From contig WBMV01006674.1 of assembly GCA_013396655.1 (NCBI GenBank), positions 248,224 through 312,223 on the forward strand: a stretch of 64,000 bases of DNA. Reading direction: 5' to 3'. The notes under the pieces were generated by a model that made no database searches, had not been told where the DNA came from, and saw nothing but the letters and a program-made list of their open reading frames with translations. Shown piece after piece: positions 14,280-28,619 of the stretch; positions within the stretch are counted from its first letter, which is position 1; the number at the start of each line of letters is the position of its first letter. A program made the translations under genes and the position numbers. Origin of the DNA: Campylorhamphus procurvoides. Its lineage: Eukaryota > Chordata > Aves > Passeriformes > Dendrocolaptidae.

Positions 14280-17200
14280 TGGTTTCTCATCATTCTCATT
14301 TATTATCTAAATGAAACAAACTTCACCTAAAGATTTTGACCTCTGGGAAACTTATGACCTTAAGGAAGCTTGGGCAAGTCAGCATATACTAGGAACTGAT
14401 AGTTCACATTTGCATGTCTCCTCTCTGTGATTCCTTCAAATAAAGTCAGATTTCAGAAAATTGATTTTGAATGCTTGATTTCAGTTTCAGGGAAAAAAAA
14501 AACCTATTAGCTGACCTCACATCAATGAAGAATCATTTTGGAGCTGTGGGGTGAAAAGCCAAGGGCAGATACACAGGGAGATACTGGCACGAGTCTCATT
14601 TTGGCTCACAGCTTTCACTAGAAAGGTAGGAATCTAAACCTAAATCTGCAATTAAGAAACAAAGAAAATTTGGGTTAAATATGCAATTAAGCACATGTAA
14701 GACTTGAAAATCACATTTAGTCTATCCTTTTCCCCAAAGTAACCAGAACAAGAGAATGAAGTATGTTGGCTAACACAGTTCCCTTCACAGATGAAAGCAT
14801 TAGCTTTTGGCAAGTCAGCATTTATGAAAGACTTTTTGTTAATTCCCTGTTCAGTGAACAAAAACCTAACGAATCTCCTAGGTGTCTGTAATTGATATAA
14901 GTTAGGCTGGAGTTAGGTCTTTTGACGATCACCATTCTTTTAACAGGAAGAATTTAGGAGACAGGAATTGGTTTTATTGAAGGGAGTATTTTGCCAAGGT
15001 AATGAGTATTCATTTTGATCTTGAGAAACTAAAGTGAGATGGAGTAGTGTGGCTGAAGAATATGCTGGAAGCTTTCCTATGGCAGCTGCAGCATCTGAGA
15101 TCCAAATCACAAATTGGATTGCATTTCTCTCACACACAAAAAAGGATATGGATATTTTCAAATTTAAGTCCCACTCATTTTGTGTACCAGCTGCTTTATC
15201 ACCATTTAGTCTGCTGTTATTCCACTTACAGTTCTGATATAGTTACAGTTCTTTTATCATGTCATTGAACATGACAAAAATATACATTCAGATAACAGAT
15301 GAATATACAGTATGGTATGACTGGGTTGTATAATTTACTAAAGAAATAATACGAACATTTTCCTTCCATATGTTCTGCATATTTGGGACAATCAGGCATG
15401 TGAACTCTGTTTTTTTACCTCACATTTGCACAAAACCAGGGTAAGATTGGAGAGTCAAACCCATTATTTTCTTCTACTTAATTTCTTTCAAATAACAGTG
15501 TTAAATTCCTTCCTGACAGGGTTTAATTAATGGCTGTAAAGATCTTTCCTAAACTAAGGTTTGATATTCTTCAGAAAGCTCAGCTGTGAACTTATCTGAC
15601 CAGACTTGTTGACATAATTCTTTTATTTACAGTGCATATATTGTGCATGATGTGTGAGAGTTAAAATCATTTCAATTATACATACAATTTTTATAAATCG
15701 TTGGACACAGCTAAGACCAGTTTTTTGTCAAATTAAGCTAGAAGTCTATTTTTTCTCTTTAAAAAAAATTAGATTAAAGATCAAAGGAAATAGAGATTCC
15801 CTCCCCTTGTCAGTGTGTTGGGGTCCTCTGAGTACTCATCTTTCTAACATAAAAGTTTCACCTTCACTTTTAGGGCAAGGTTCATCTCATTTGATATTCT
15901 GTACTGTGAAACTCTACCCAGACTTCTAAACCTACAGATGTATTTGTGGCCTTAAGATCAATATTTCTTTAAAGAATATATCTAAAAATACTGTTTATTA
16001 ATATTTGTAGTAGAATTGCTTTCAAATTTGAATACTCTCTCTACATTATGATTACTTTTCTTACATTGCTGAAGGAAATTTCTGTCTGTTTAATATTCAG
16101 AATAGTTTTGATGTAATCCTATCTGTCAAGAATTAAGAGAACAAAACAAAATGCATTCTTTCTAAGTTTACATATCAAGAGATCAATCTGGACTTAATAC
16201 ATAAGGGTATAGTATGCTTTATAAAATCCATCTGTTCAAATTGTCAGCCCTGTAACTGCTCTATGATCCTTTTTTGGATAAAAACACAGGTGCTATAGGG
16301 GTCAAGTTTAAGAAGTCAGAGATTTTATGGGAAAACTTCTTCAATTTTTGTGTATCTTTTCTGATCTTGACATCAGACATTAATACGAAACCCTTCTGCT
16401 TGGTTAAAGAAATACACGCAGGTTTGTAAGGACAAAACTTAGACGTATTTTTGCTGAAATTCACTGTCATTTTTCACTTTTCTAAAGTGATAAGGGGAGA
16501 TATATCTGCAGATTTCAAATAGCAACCTGTTAAACAAACAACATATGAGGAGCTGTTTGAGTATGGAAAATGAACATTATCTCTCTTATTTAAGTCTAAT
16601 GGTAAAAATAATTGCAGATTTCGCCATACAGTGGGGCTGAAAGGTAAAATCTATCCAAATTTTACACCTTCTGCCATGCTGTTTGATTGCATACTGAAAT
16701 CCATCATAGGAAGAAGATAGTAAATTCTGCAAGTGTAACCATTGAATAAAAATACAATACTAATAACTAATACTATACATCAGGCATAACAGACTGAGAA
16801 GCAACTTATCTTTTATCCTGTCCATGAAAAGTACGGTTTTCCTTGAGTAGAACTAGAAAGAGAAGATAACTGCAGCTTTTTTCCCTCTGTTTTTTTTCAC
16901 TATGCCATCTGTTATGATTGTAGTACTGATCTACAGCAGCTTACAAATGCTATGACCTGCAGGTAATCTAAATATAGCTCTATTAGGTTCTTCAACTCTT
17001 TAATGAATTGGTTCTAGAATGGTGTACATAGACAGTTTGTAGCAAACAAATGCAACGGCTGTAGATATGCAGCTCTCTGGAAAATATTTTACCAGGTTTA
17101 CGAGACAATGACTGTTCTCCAAAGAAACCAACTGTGTGTAACTGCAGGATCCAAGGACTTGAATCAAGGAACAAATAAAGTTAAAGAAGTTAGGGAGTCA

Positions 17201-20200
17201 CTGTCTAGAAAGAGAAGAAGAATTGGTCAGTGACTGTCACAGAATAAAAATAGCTACAGTGACCCAAGATTTTCAGTCTGAAAGGCTGGCCTGCTAATAC
17301 TTTAGATAAAAAAAATATATTCTTTGTATGTTTTTTAAATTATTATTATTTTATTAATTGTAGAAAATTTTCTCAAGATCTCAGATATTTCAAAAGTTCT
17401 GTTTTTCAAATGAGCTGCTCTGAGTAGAATTTGTACATAAAAATACAGTCTTTGTCTTCATCATGGAGTGGCAGCACTTAACTCATTTCAGGGGCTAATT
17501 AGATACGTAGCAAGATCTATAGCTGTGACACTCTTTAGTTCACAAATACATCTTACTGCTATAACAAAATTAAGCATCTTGACAATGTTAAAAAAGGAAC
17601 AGGATCTGCCATGGTATCAAATGTTTCATGCATTAAAGATGTAGATGAAAGGTTTCCTCTGAACATGCTGTTAGATAAAAGACAAATTCATCAGTGTTGT
17701 CTTCCAGGGATTTTTCCAAGCTAGCAGGTAAATCTCTCTTTAATGTAGTTTTGAAAACATTTAAAGAAGTTGTTTCGTGGAAGACAAAAACATTGGAGAA
17801 CAGGGGCTCCAAAACAAAATAATCATGTGTTCTTGCAAAGCAGGTATTGCAGTAGGATGAATTTGTAGACCCACAATTCCATGAAGCAGTGTTTATGGCA
17901 GGCCCTAGCAGGACTTATGGAACTCCATGTGTCTCAACTTGCTAATTAAACAAAACTTAAATCTTGTTTCATATTAGCTATTGCTTGTCTCTTTGTTCAG
18001 AGCAGTAACAAGAAGGCATATAATTCTCTTTATTTCCCTCTCTTTTCTTGCTTCTGCCTACCTTAAGAAAAGCTAAAATTTTGCATGTAATTTTGTTTTT
18101 TTAAGAGATAGAAGGATGAAATACTTTAAGAAATTTCAGCCTCCTTCCCAGCCTAAAAAGTTGTACATTCTTCTGTTCTATAGTGTAGAAAGAACATTTC
18201 CATTTTAAGTCCTGCTGAGGTAATAGTAATGAGAGTTTTACCAGCTACAATTTCAGGGTAGTGCTGTTAGAAGTATTCTGTCTCTCAAAGGAAGAATTAA
18301 TGATAAAGGCTGGCATGTCTTGTTCAGATTGTCAGTGTTTTCACACTCTGGGCCCCCCAAAGCTTTGCCACTGTGTAAATGTTACACAAAAAATACTGCT
18401 CTATAGGAAGACTAGTGGAAGTATATATATTACTCACAGCTGTTTCTGAATGTTTGAAATACAAGAAGTTAAATGAAATCAAATCAATATATATTCCATG
18501 CTTTAGTATTCTATGAATTATTCACAATTGCATTTTAATCAAATACACACTAAAGTATTTTTGTGGGTTTTTTTAATGAAAATAAATGTTATATTCCAGT
18601 GTCATTATCTTTTCAATTTAAAATTATAAAGCCATAAGGTTTAAGTAGTATCAGTCTTAGAAATGCTGGAATTTCATGGCAGTGTAATTATAAAAAGTAT
18701 GAGATACCTTGGCAGATATTGACCACAGCTGAAAAGGCCACAGACATATCAATCCGATAATTAATTTCTATCATATATTTCCTTTAAAAAATCTCTGTTT
18801 TTCTACTATTAATAGTTGTTGGAAATTAGCAATTCTAAAGGTATGATACTAAAAACAAATAATGGTTCTCTAACTTCCCTATAATTATGCAGAACCTCTA
18901 TTTCAAATTTTCTTACAACATTAAACACATACTTAGTTGGAAGTATTAGAATTTATTTGCCCTTATTATTTGCCCTTGCCATGATGCATTTTTTTGAGTA
19001 TCAGATTAAATATCTGATATATTCCATCTTTTTATATAGAAAAATTGCAGCTGACTTTAAGTGGTTTTTTAAGAGCTCCAAAAAATGGAAAGGGTAATAA
19101 ATGTTATATTTATTGCCAAAGAGCAAAGCCATGACAAACAGGCAGGTATGAGCCATACTTAATTTTCAGTATTGTTGGGAGCTTCCTGGTAATTAAAGAG
19201 TGCTAGAACTGTTAGGAAAAATAGCTAACTTTCTTTTTCTAGGAGAGGGAGAATAAATGCAGGCTAGTGTCAAGAAAAAAGGCAGAAAAAGTAGTCATCG
19301 TTTATCTGTGGTTTATTGACTTTCTTGGCTACCTCTTCTGACTTTCACTATCACTCTGCCAGAGGATATCTATGGACAGGAAAAAAACCAACCAACGAAA
19401 CAAAAAAACAGCCCAAAACTCATGGTCAGATATTCTGCCGCAGCTAGTATTGCATAAACAACAGCATACACAGCAAGATGTAGAATTTACAAACCTCTGT
19501 CATCTTTTATTAGAAATTAAAAATATCTTCCAGTAATTTCAGCTGTCAACTTTTTCCCTGCTTTGAAACTTAGTCTTAAAGACAGACTAGGTTGCTTCTC
19601 CTTAGGGGACCTTTGAGACGCAGGAGAAATGAGAGGGTTTTGTTGTTTTGTATGCCATAAATACAAACCAGAATATTAAATTACAGGCTGTAGGTTTTTT
19701 CATCTCTCCTGACCCCAAAAATAAAGTCCAGGGTCCCAATCTCTTTTCATAATTCTAATAATGATATAGGACTAGAGAATAAATCCATGAAATTTTTCTG
19801 GTTATTGAATATCTCTCTTGCTATTTTTTCCTACTCAGAACTTATGTCCACTTTCCTTCAGCACTTATTATGAAAAGTATTTTAAATGAATGACCTAAAA
19901 AGGCCAAATATTTTTCCTGTCTCTGTCTGTAAATGATTTGTGTGTGTTTTGTGTTTGTGTATCATGTTTTCCTTATTCTAGTGTATTTTCAAAGCATATT
20001 TCTTCAACTGTACAGTTAAGAAACTTTTTTTTAATGTTAATTATAATTGCACATAGAAGATATGTCTTAGTCATGGCCCAATATGCCTGACTTTAAAGAT
20101 GGGACTGTTTTTTTAAAAAATGCAGCATTAATAAATTCATGAAATACTGGAAAACTTTTTTTTCAGTAGATGGTTTTAATATTCTGTACTCTGTGAACAG

Positions 20201-22609
20201 GCACTTTTATTAAACAGTAAAAGTCTTTCCAACATTTACATGGAAAGTTTGCAAGCACACATCCAAGCATGTTTTTTTCACATAATTCAGCACATGAAAC
20301 AAAACTGCCCAGAATAATCAATAAAGATTTTTATCTCACTTTCGATCACTCTTTTGTATTTTAATCTATGTTTGAAAATTGTCATATTACATATATTCAA
20401 AGTAAGAAGTCTATCAGAAAAATAAACACTTTGATCTGTGAGAGTACTTTGAATCTTTTTGGAAGAAAAACAATGAACCAGTTCCTCTCAATCTAAACCT
20501 TTTCACCATTTTAATTTCAATAAAGTTTGTGTTGATGGAATAGTACAGAGTATCCAGATCTCCTCTAACTTTCTCTATTCATCATACCAGTTCTTCCTAC
20601 TACTCTCCTTACATGCTCTCCTGAGAACATATTTTGCAAAGGTCATTATCTTTAAACTTATCTAATGAAAATTTTTCAGTCCCAATATGAAAGGGCATGG
20701 AAATGTTAGAAGTTTTGAGACATGGAATATTCTGGCACCATATGTTTAGCAGAACATTTCATTGCCAGACACTGATGTTACAGCTTTGTTAGAGTTAAGC
20801 TGCCAGGAGACTGATGAGACAAAGATAATAGTTTGAAGAAGTTATTTCGTATTTGAAGCCTTGCTGTAGGTAGGAAGCATTTTCTTGTATTAGATTAGAA
20901 AAACAAGCAATTTAAAAAAAAATAGTACTCTTTAATCACTTTCTTAAATTAGATAGCAATGCAATTTTGCTTCTGTTTCTTTTGTTCTAAATTTTAAGTA
21001 AAAAACCTTTATCAGAAGAAAGGAACATATTAAATGCACAGTTTTTCCACTCTTTCCCATCTTTTCCTCCCTACTCCAGACTCCTCCCCTTTTAGAAGCA
21101 GAAATCTGCTACAGACCAATTACTATACTTCTATGCTTCTCTTATGTGCATGGGCTGACCTGTCTATTACCAGCAGACTGGGAAGTACTGAAAGCTCTGC
21201 AACATCTCTGCCCTTCTTCTGCATTGTTCAATTTTTTGAATAAGGCAGTTGCAGAAAACAAGAGGAATTGCAGAAAGATGTGTAGTCCAGTGTGCAATGT
21301 GTACCTCTATATTAAATGTGATGTGATTGAAATCCAAGACTTGCAAGAAGAAAGCTCCATGGTGTAGGAAATGAAGAGCCTGTGTACACCAGACAAATTA
21401 TAGATCTGTGCACAACATCCCACTGGACTCTGCCAGCAGTGATTTCCATTCACACTTTTGTATTCTTAGACCTGAAGAATGGTTACCTTACTTAGAAACA
21501 TCCAGCTGCCCATGGATAATCTGCCCAGCACTTTTGCCATTTTTCAGAGCTTTTAGCCACTGGATTTTTGAGTCTGCTTCAGCAGCCTGACTGAAAAATA
21601 GGAGTTTGTTATGCAAGAGCAGGTCTTGCTGTCTATCCAAAGTCTGAATGTTTCTCATTTATTCCTTCTTCCATCTCACTGTTCACCCACAGAAACTGCT
21701 ATTATTGCAAGAGTTTAGAAAAACAGCCTTTTCTGCTTCTTGAGAATGGTCTCAAAGTGGGGCACCATTTTGCTGGGACAAGGATCAGGCACTACTATTA
21801 ATATTTCAGGTGAATACTTATTCTCAACTTACTGTTGAAATCTCGAGGTGTGTGTTTCAGTGCTAATACAATAAAGAACACAAAGCTTCTGGCAGCTGCT
21901 GGTCTCAGTTGTAATACACACACAACTAAAGGGGACATTGTTGCATATTTTTGAGAAACTGTAAAATGGATCTAAATTAAGGGGTCGAACACCATGTTTT
22001 ACTTAAACAGGCTGACTTTTTGAGTGAGTTAAATTGAACCACTGAGCGGTGCTACTGAAAACTGTTACAAACTCCTCAGGCAATTTACTTGACCTTCTTT
22101 TTCCCTCATTCTACAGAGGTAAAATGAAATTAAAATGCCCTTTTTCCCATCCTTTGATCATCTAATGTGTTTAGTTTGAAAATATGAGGGGAAGGGAGTA
22201 GAGCTATTGACTACATGACTTTCTCTATTGCTTTAAATGTCACAATTTTAATTTAGAAACAACTTGTGATTAGCCTTCTGAGACATTTTCCCCTCCTGTA
22301 CTAGCACCAAAGATGCAATTAGCAGAGCTGCTGCAACCAGATATCCATCAAGATGAGAAGTAGAGGGAGTTACTGGTGAAAAGGCCAAACTGCTTCAGAA
22401 AGACCTGATGACCCCCAAGAATTATCCCCAATAGTCTGGTTTGGTGACTCCTGCATTAGATGACTTATTGGGCACTCTTTTAATATGGAGTCAAGAGAAT
22501 GACAGGTGGGTTGGCTGCTGAGCAAGTATTGTTCTTCATAATGAATGGGGCTTTACACTGAAATACCTGTAGACACATGAAACGTGCTTTCTCTCTTACA
22601 AATCTACCA

Positions 22610-23085
22610 CATCAATGGACTGCATTAGGAAGAGCATTGCCAACAGGTCAATGTGATCCTACTCTACTCAGCCCTAGTGAGACTGCATTTGGAGTGCTGC
22701 GTCCAGTTCTGGGCTCCTCAGTACAGGAGAGACATGCGGGCCCTGGAGCAGGTCCTGTGGAGGGTGACAAAGACAGTTGAGGGACTGGAGCATCCCTCTT
22801 ACAGGGAAGGCCTGAGGAAGCTAAGCCTATTCAGCCTTGAGAAGAGGTGAGTGAGAAGGGACCTTACCAGTGTTTGTAAGGGAAGAGTTCAAGAGGATAG
22901 AACCAGGCTGCTCTCTGTGGTATCAAGCAGTAGGACAAGAGACAACAGGCAGAGGCACAGGAAGTTTCACTTGAAAATGAGGAAGAACTTTGCTGCATGG
23001 GTGACCCAGAGAGGTTGTGGAGTCTCCCTCACTGGAGATACTAAAGAACCATCTGGACACAATGCTGTTCAATGTGCTCCAGGAT
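22610..23085 (+). mobile_element. CR1 LINE fragment, ORF2 C-terminus
   Basis: The + strand encodes the end of a CR1 reverse transcriptase ORF. Recognisable blocks are [20 protein letters not shown] (22659-22718), the [21 protein letters not shown] region (22785-22847), and a following block with KFHLKMRKNF (22959-22988). The frame is broken by a TGA at 22848-22850 but continues beyond it, and it is further degraded near 23010. The copy is truncated at both ends: it has neither the upstream catalytic part nor the terminal ATTCTATGAT-type tail, and ends near 23085. Known: CR1 is the dominant LINE of bird genomes and most copies are 5'-truncated. This one is an inactive fossil. Confidence 0.93.
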
Positions 23086-23743
23086 GCAAAACCCAGCACA
23101 TGAAAAAGAACTGCAGCAGTCTTATTTTTAAAGTGACTCTCCAACTTTCTGGAAAGAATAGACATTTTTGTTGATGGTTTTTAGATTGAAGAACACAAAC
23201 ACAAAGAAAATATTCTCATTCTCTGCATGGACTTGAAGATATGTTTCGTATTGCTCTCAGTATCAATAGATGCTGAGAAAAGTATACTAGCCTTTAGAGC
23301 CTGTGCTTTAGAAATGCAATGAAAAAAACAAATATCTAGGGAACAGTCAGTTCTTGGACACAGTTCTTGGTAAAGGTATCTAAATGTAGAGAAATAGTGG
23401 AACACAAGGATGTGAGATAATCTAGCATTATGGAGTGATACCTAGTATGTAATACCTAATGGTTATTTAAAAACATCTAACAAGATGCAAGGAAATTTGA
23501 CCGCAAATAGGTAAAGCCAGACTGAATCTCATGCATATAGAGAATGTTCCTATTTCCAAAGCTACTGATCAGAGCAGATTGCAGATACAACTACTGGTTG
23601 TCTCCAAAAATTTTTTTACCGTGTTTTGGCCCACAATTAGGTTTTTAAAAACCTGAAAAGATAATTCAAGTAAAAATATTTTTTCCTTTTAGTGATTATA
23701 TTTAGGTAATTTTTTAAGAGATCTACACCTTGTGATTAAAACA

Positions 23744-24023
23744 TCACAGAATCATAGGAGTTAGAACAGACCCACAAGGATCATCAAAGTTCAACTCAGG
23801 GCCCTGCACGAGACACTCCGAAGAGTCACACCATGTGCCTGAGAGCATTGTCCAAAAGATTCTTGAAGTTTGTCAGTCTTGTTGCTGTGATCACTTTCCT
23901 GGGGAACCTGTTCCAGTGCCCATCCACCCTCTGGCTTTTCACAATATCCAACCTAAACCTCCCCTGACACAACTTCAGGCCATTCCCTTGGGTCCTGTCA
24001 CTGGTCACCACACCTCTTATTAA
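23744..24023 (-). mobile_element. CR1 LINE 3' fragment, minus strand
   Basis: The block begins on + with TCACAGAATCATAGGAG, the reverse complement of a CR1 tail. It runs through the usual 3' UTR and the last part of the ORF in antisense (CCAGTGCCCATCCACCCTCT near 23914). Short minus-strand frames here (23826-24011) show remnants of the CR1 ORF end. It faces the CR1 fragment at 22610-23085, about 650 bp away in the opposite orientation. It is 5'-truncated and inactive. Confidence 0.93.
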
Positions 24024-27000
24024 TAGCTCATTTAAAAAAAATTCTGTAAGGAAAATGTTACTGATCAGATTTTGAAATATGATGAACTATGTTTTCAGCA
24101 TATAAAAGAAATGTCACAGAGCATAATGTTCATGTACATGTATATAATCAAACAGCTGAATAGATCAAGGGGTATCAGGCCTGCTTGGCATGTCATATGT
24201 GCTGATCATACCTTGTAAGTTTCTTATAATTACGGTGTGTGATTCTTTTGAATAGTCGAAATATACGAATAAATCCAATTGTGTTGCTATTACAAGAATT
24301 GAATTCAAACCCCACTGTAGGCCTAAAGTACTTGGCAGTGTCCAATTAAATGCTAAGCATGTCTAATACTAAGTGGTTAACAGAAACATAATTGCCATGG
24401 ATAACTAGAAGTAACAGGATTAGAAATTAAAAATTCCACATTATATTTCTGATCCTGAACTTATTGTGCATTAATTCAGTGGTGAATCCATGCATAGCAA
24501 ATATCAGGATTGTGAGTTAAATAGGAATGGATTGACTTTCATTGTCATCTTTAGAGGAAGTAGAAAAATATGGGACTAGCTGGAACATATAAATTTACCC
24601 TCCTTCTAATGCTTAGACCAGGAGAGACCCACACTTTAGTATGGTCGAATTCACAGATATATTTTTGCTGATAGTTTCAGCTGTGGGAAATTTTTTTATT
24701 ATTTTATAGAGAGAGTATTATAGACTCTATTATGAAACTGCTTCTGATAAAAAACAAGGACTGGGTGAACTAAAAATTAAGATGATTTCATTATGTTGTC
24801 AAAAATCCATATTCTGAGAAGATCTATTGTATTGCTCTCCTTGTGCATGAAGAAGCTAATGACAATATGTAGGTAGCGTAGTACTAGCAAAACAACATAT
24901 TTTTAAGTCCCTTTAAAGAGGAGGGAGAGAAGAACCAGACATGAGAATCCTTTCTGCCCTACCAAAGAGAACAGCACTTGGCCAATGAGTCCTTTAATTA
25001 AGTTAATTTGTGGATGGGTTTATTGATCAAGATCAATCCATCTGAGGTATGAAACAAGTTATAGCTTGTGTTTGCTGTGTTTGTATACAATATATGCTCC
25101 TTAGCAATGGTTTTAGTGTGCCTCGTCTCTGACTTCCACAACTGCCTTGATAAAACTCCTGATTGTAAAAACTTTGAGCAATTGTGAGAAAATCTACTAT
25201 TCCTGAATTTTACTTTTATATTTATCTAGTCTTTTTCTCCTAGACTGCTCAATTTTGTGCTGTCCATTGCCTAGATAATCAAGTATAACACTTACGCAAA
25301 ACACTGTATTTGATCTTGAAATGCTTCTGCTTATACTGAGTTTATCCAATTAAAAATAAAAAAGGGATAATTAATCCTTATAACATTATGCAATATGATT
25401 TAATTGTTGCAATATAGTACTGACAAGAAAATATTAGCTATATATCTGTAATATTGTACAGATATATTGTATTGTATTGTATATATCTGTACTGATGAGT
25501 TCAATTCGACTCTTTTTAAGCCTAAATGTTTATCTCCTTATTTTGAGAAAACTTGTATCAAACCAGTTGGTAGCTTTTAATGTGTCCTGAGGCTAATCCT
25601 GAAGATAAATTTTCTTCATATGCAAGAGTAATTAAATTTCAATCTTCTGTTGCTGTGCACATGGACCACAGATCAGAATTTATGTCTTAAGGAAAAGGAC
25701 ATCAAGGTTGTAAAACCAAAGAACTTACATGTTTCACAAAGCAAATCTCTTATTTCACCTTTTCAAGGATATGTTACTGTTAAAAGGCACCATGTACTTA
25801 GCTTTTGTTTTTTGTTGATTGCAGAACATACGAAGCATTTGCAAATAAGCTAATAATGTGTCTCGTCCTCTACATTCTTAATAGTTTTATCATTTTGGCA
25901 ACTTGTGTGATATTACCAATACAGAAGATGAAGCTTCCATGATGTGACAAACCCATCTACTTCTGTAACAAAAATATTGCTGACTATCCTAGTTTTCAGT
26001 CCATGTGCTTGTAGTAAAACATCTTTGAATACACTGTTTAAAAGCAAGGTGATTCACTGCAATGACTGACGTGGGCATTCACCCAACATCTGCTGTTGGG
26101 TTGGGCTTTTATGGTATTTGGCCTAAATTAAATTCAGTTTTCCCCAGCTCCGTCTCTCTTTGCCTTTGCCCAGCCTGCTCTCCAGTGGCTCAGCCTCCTT
26201 GGCACAGGTACCAAAGCTGTCCCACGGTCCTCTCATCTAGAAATGTGTGTTATCTGACACAACACTGCCCAGTTTGAACACTAATTGAGCTTTGGCCTTT
26301 TGTGTCTTCTCCCTGCATATATGAACCACAGCTTGGTAATCTTCCTGCAAAGAATGACCTTTCTTTCAGAGGCTGCCCAGCTCCAGCTCAGTTGTCTGTC
26401 TAAGCACACAGCCTCAGAAGTCATGCAGGTATTCTAGCGCTGACTATCTCTAACTTTTGCTAGCCCAAGGAAATAATACTTTGAGCAGAACAACACAAGA
26501 GTTGAATGTGTTTTCTCACAGAAGTTAATTACTGCCATTCAGACATTCTCTAGACTTGGAGGCTCATGATTAAAAAATTCAGCATCCATTCTTCCTTTTC
26601 TTCTTTCAGCAACTTTTTCTTTTACTGTATGGATCTCCACATTCTACCTTCAGCAAATGATTTTACATCTCTTATTCTAAACACCTGGAGTGAGTTTTCC
26701 TGTACACATTCAACTTTTGTCAGATAATCCTTTGATTGGTTTCTTTCAGTCACCTTCTGTACCTGCTGCCTGGCTCACTTCTCTGACACTGAGTTCTGAG
26801 AAACCCATTAAGCTCAGAGGATTGTCTGTTTATAGTTTATTTCAATTACTATTGCATCATTTAATAGAAAAGTTTAATAAACTCACTTGACCCACAGTAC
26901 GGTCCTGGTGAGGCCTGAAAAGCTTTCTTGAAGCCAGCTAGGCAGTCAAAAAATGTGCAGGTAAAATGAGTCTCCACTGCTAGCCAGACCAAAACTTTAT

Positions 27001-28395
27001 GCTACAAAGATATAAGAGAGTTAACTGTATATAGGCAGTTTTCAAAGAAAAAATATTTAGCCTAAGCCCATCTTCTAGATGGATCACAGGGTCTGTAAGA
27101 ATCACTTTCTCTAAGATGTATAGACGTGTCTGTTACTACCCAACCACCCCTACAAGCTGCTGCAGCTGTGATTAAGAAAAGTACAGCTGTAAAGCAAATT
27201 ACTAACCTGCTGGCATTCGATTTAATTTGAAAATTTTTTGTGGTTTTAGTAATCTAGTTTTATCATGCAGTGTTGTATTTTATCCAAATACACTAGTAAA
27301 GAAGACTGAAGTGTGTATGAAGTCGAGGGAAAAGGAGCGAAAAAAGAAAAAAGTATGATGATGGAAGAAGAGAGATAGCTAAAATGAATATATATTATTT
27401 CCATGATATTTTTATTAGTGATTTTTAATCTTAAAATATATGCCTAAATGATGTAAATAAATCTATAAGCTAATTAATAACATAATGAAGTCACATTTAC
27501 AATTTTCTATTGCTACATGGTTTTGATCAGACAAATGAAACCGCTGTTTTGTTAGTGAATTATAAAGACTGAAGCTTTAGGTTCATCAAACTGCATTAAA
27601 CATTGTTAACTTACTTGAATGTGATGACCTACTGAAGCTGATGGGATTCCTTGTGCTTAAAATTAAGCACGTGCTCTAGTAATTTGCAAGGCCAGAGACC
27701 TCGAAGGTTGGCATCAATACAAAAGTGTAAGAGGAGTAAGTCCAGTGTGTCAAGAAGCTGTTAAAAGTATTCCATTTTCAGCAATAATACTTTTGATAAG
27801 CACAGAATATCATAAATGAACATTAAATATTTATCCAATTTAAACTCATTGTGAGTGTACAAAACAATCAAAAAATATAAGTACTGGCTATAAGAAGGAA
27901 GTCAGAGCAAAGCATGAGAAGTCTTGAAAAAGTCTTAAGCTCTGCTAAAGAATGAAATTAACATTTCAAAAAAATATACCAAAGATAAGAAAAAATTTTA
28001 ATCCAGGTATCATAGTGGGTTTTTTCTTTAGTAAAATACCAAAGCTAAAGCAATGAAAGTATCTTCTAGTTGAGAAAAATTAAATCAAAATTACTTTAGC
28101 AATACAAGTATAATCCCTTTTTAAAATTCCTTTCTTATTATTATAGTTCTCATTAATTATTTACATAATTCTTTTGTAGCCAGTACTTGCAAGTATTTTC
28201 TCCCAGATTTCACAAGAAAACAGATTACTCGGTGTCTTCCATATGTTGTTACTCAGTGAATAACACCTACATAGTTCGTGCTGCATTGGTATAAACTTCA
28301 AGAATGCTCAGTATCAAAGACAAGTGGTTTGACTCAAAAAGAGGAAAGAAGTGCTTTAAAGAACAAGCCTGAATACCTTTCCTTTCCTCACATAC
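24024..28395. other. unannotated intronic stretch
   Basis: AT-rich, with no transposon, RNA or convincing exon. A short TTGTA/ATATAT stretch lies at 25455-25490. Open frames near 26062-26277 and 26690-26890 lack paired splice signals and show no protein family I recognise. Confidence 0.6.
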
Positions 28396-28619
28396 AGTCA
28401 GTTTCTGAGTGGTTTGGAAGAGATTCTGACTTTGTTAACTGACTGATCCTTTGCACAGGAAGGGCATTTGACTTGCTTGAAAAGATCAAGTCTTCCATGC
28501 TGACTCTTTCAGGGAACACTGTGAATGTTTGTCTTTCGTAGGGTGGACAAGCACTTCTTCTTTCTTCACTGATGCACATGGCATGGATTTTCACTCTGCC
28601 ACCCCATCTCTTCATTGCA
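28396..28619 (-). CDS. candidate internal exon, minus strand
   Basis: On the minus strand a pyrimidine-rich acceptor (CTCACTCCTCTCACCAG, 28620-28636) leads into 224 bases with one open frame. It ends at GAC T followed by the donor GTATGTGAG. The first base completes an upstream codon (phase 2) and the last base starts a new one (phase 1). The 74 whole codons encode a mixed polar peptide containing PPYERQTFTVFPERVSMEDL and ending NHSETD. The other frame tested stops early. The composition is more protein-like than that of the neighbouring DNA. I do not recognise a family. Pseudo-exons with good splice sites are common in long introns, so this stays tentative. Confidence 0.3.

Larger units (their letters stand above)
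476..22609. other. repeat-poor intronic or intergenic stretch
   Basis: No gene, RNA or recognisable transposon was seen. Open frames here stay below about 100 codons and look like chance frames in AT-rich DNA. Small structures are listed separately: a spaced direct repeat near 2721, inverted repeats near 14019 and 14253, and A/C-rich tracts at 2160-2206, 12012-12056 and 19381-19419. A segment at 13179-13370 keeps several CpGs in an AT-rich setting and is open on the minus strand after a pyrimidine-rich AG. A stop precedes any donor, so it is not called an exon. Confidence 0.6.
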
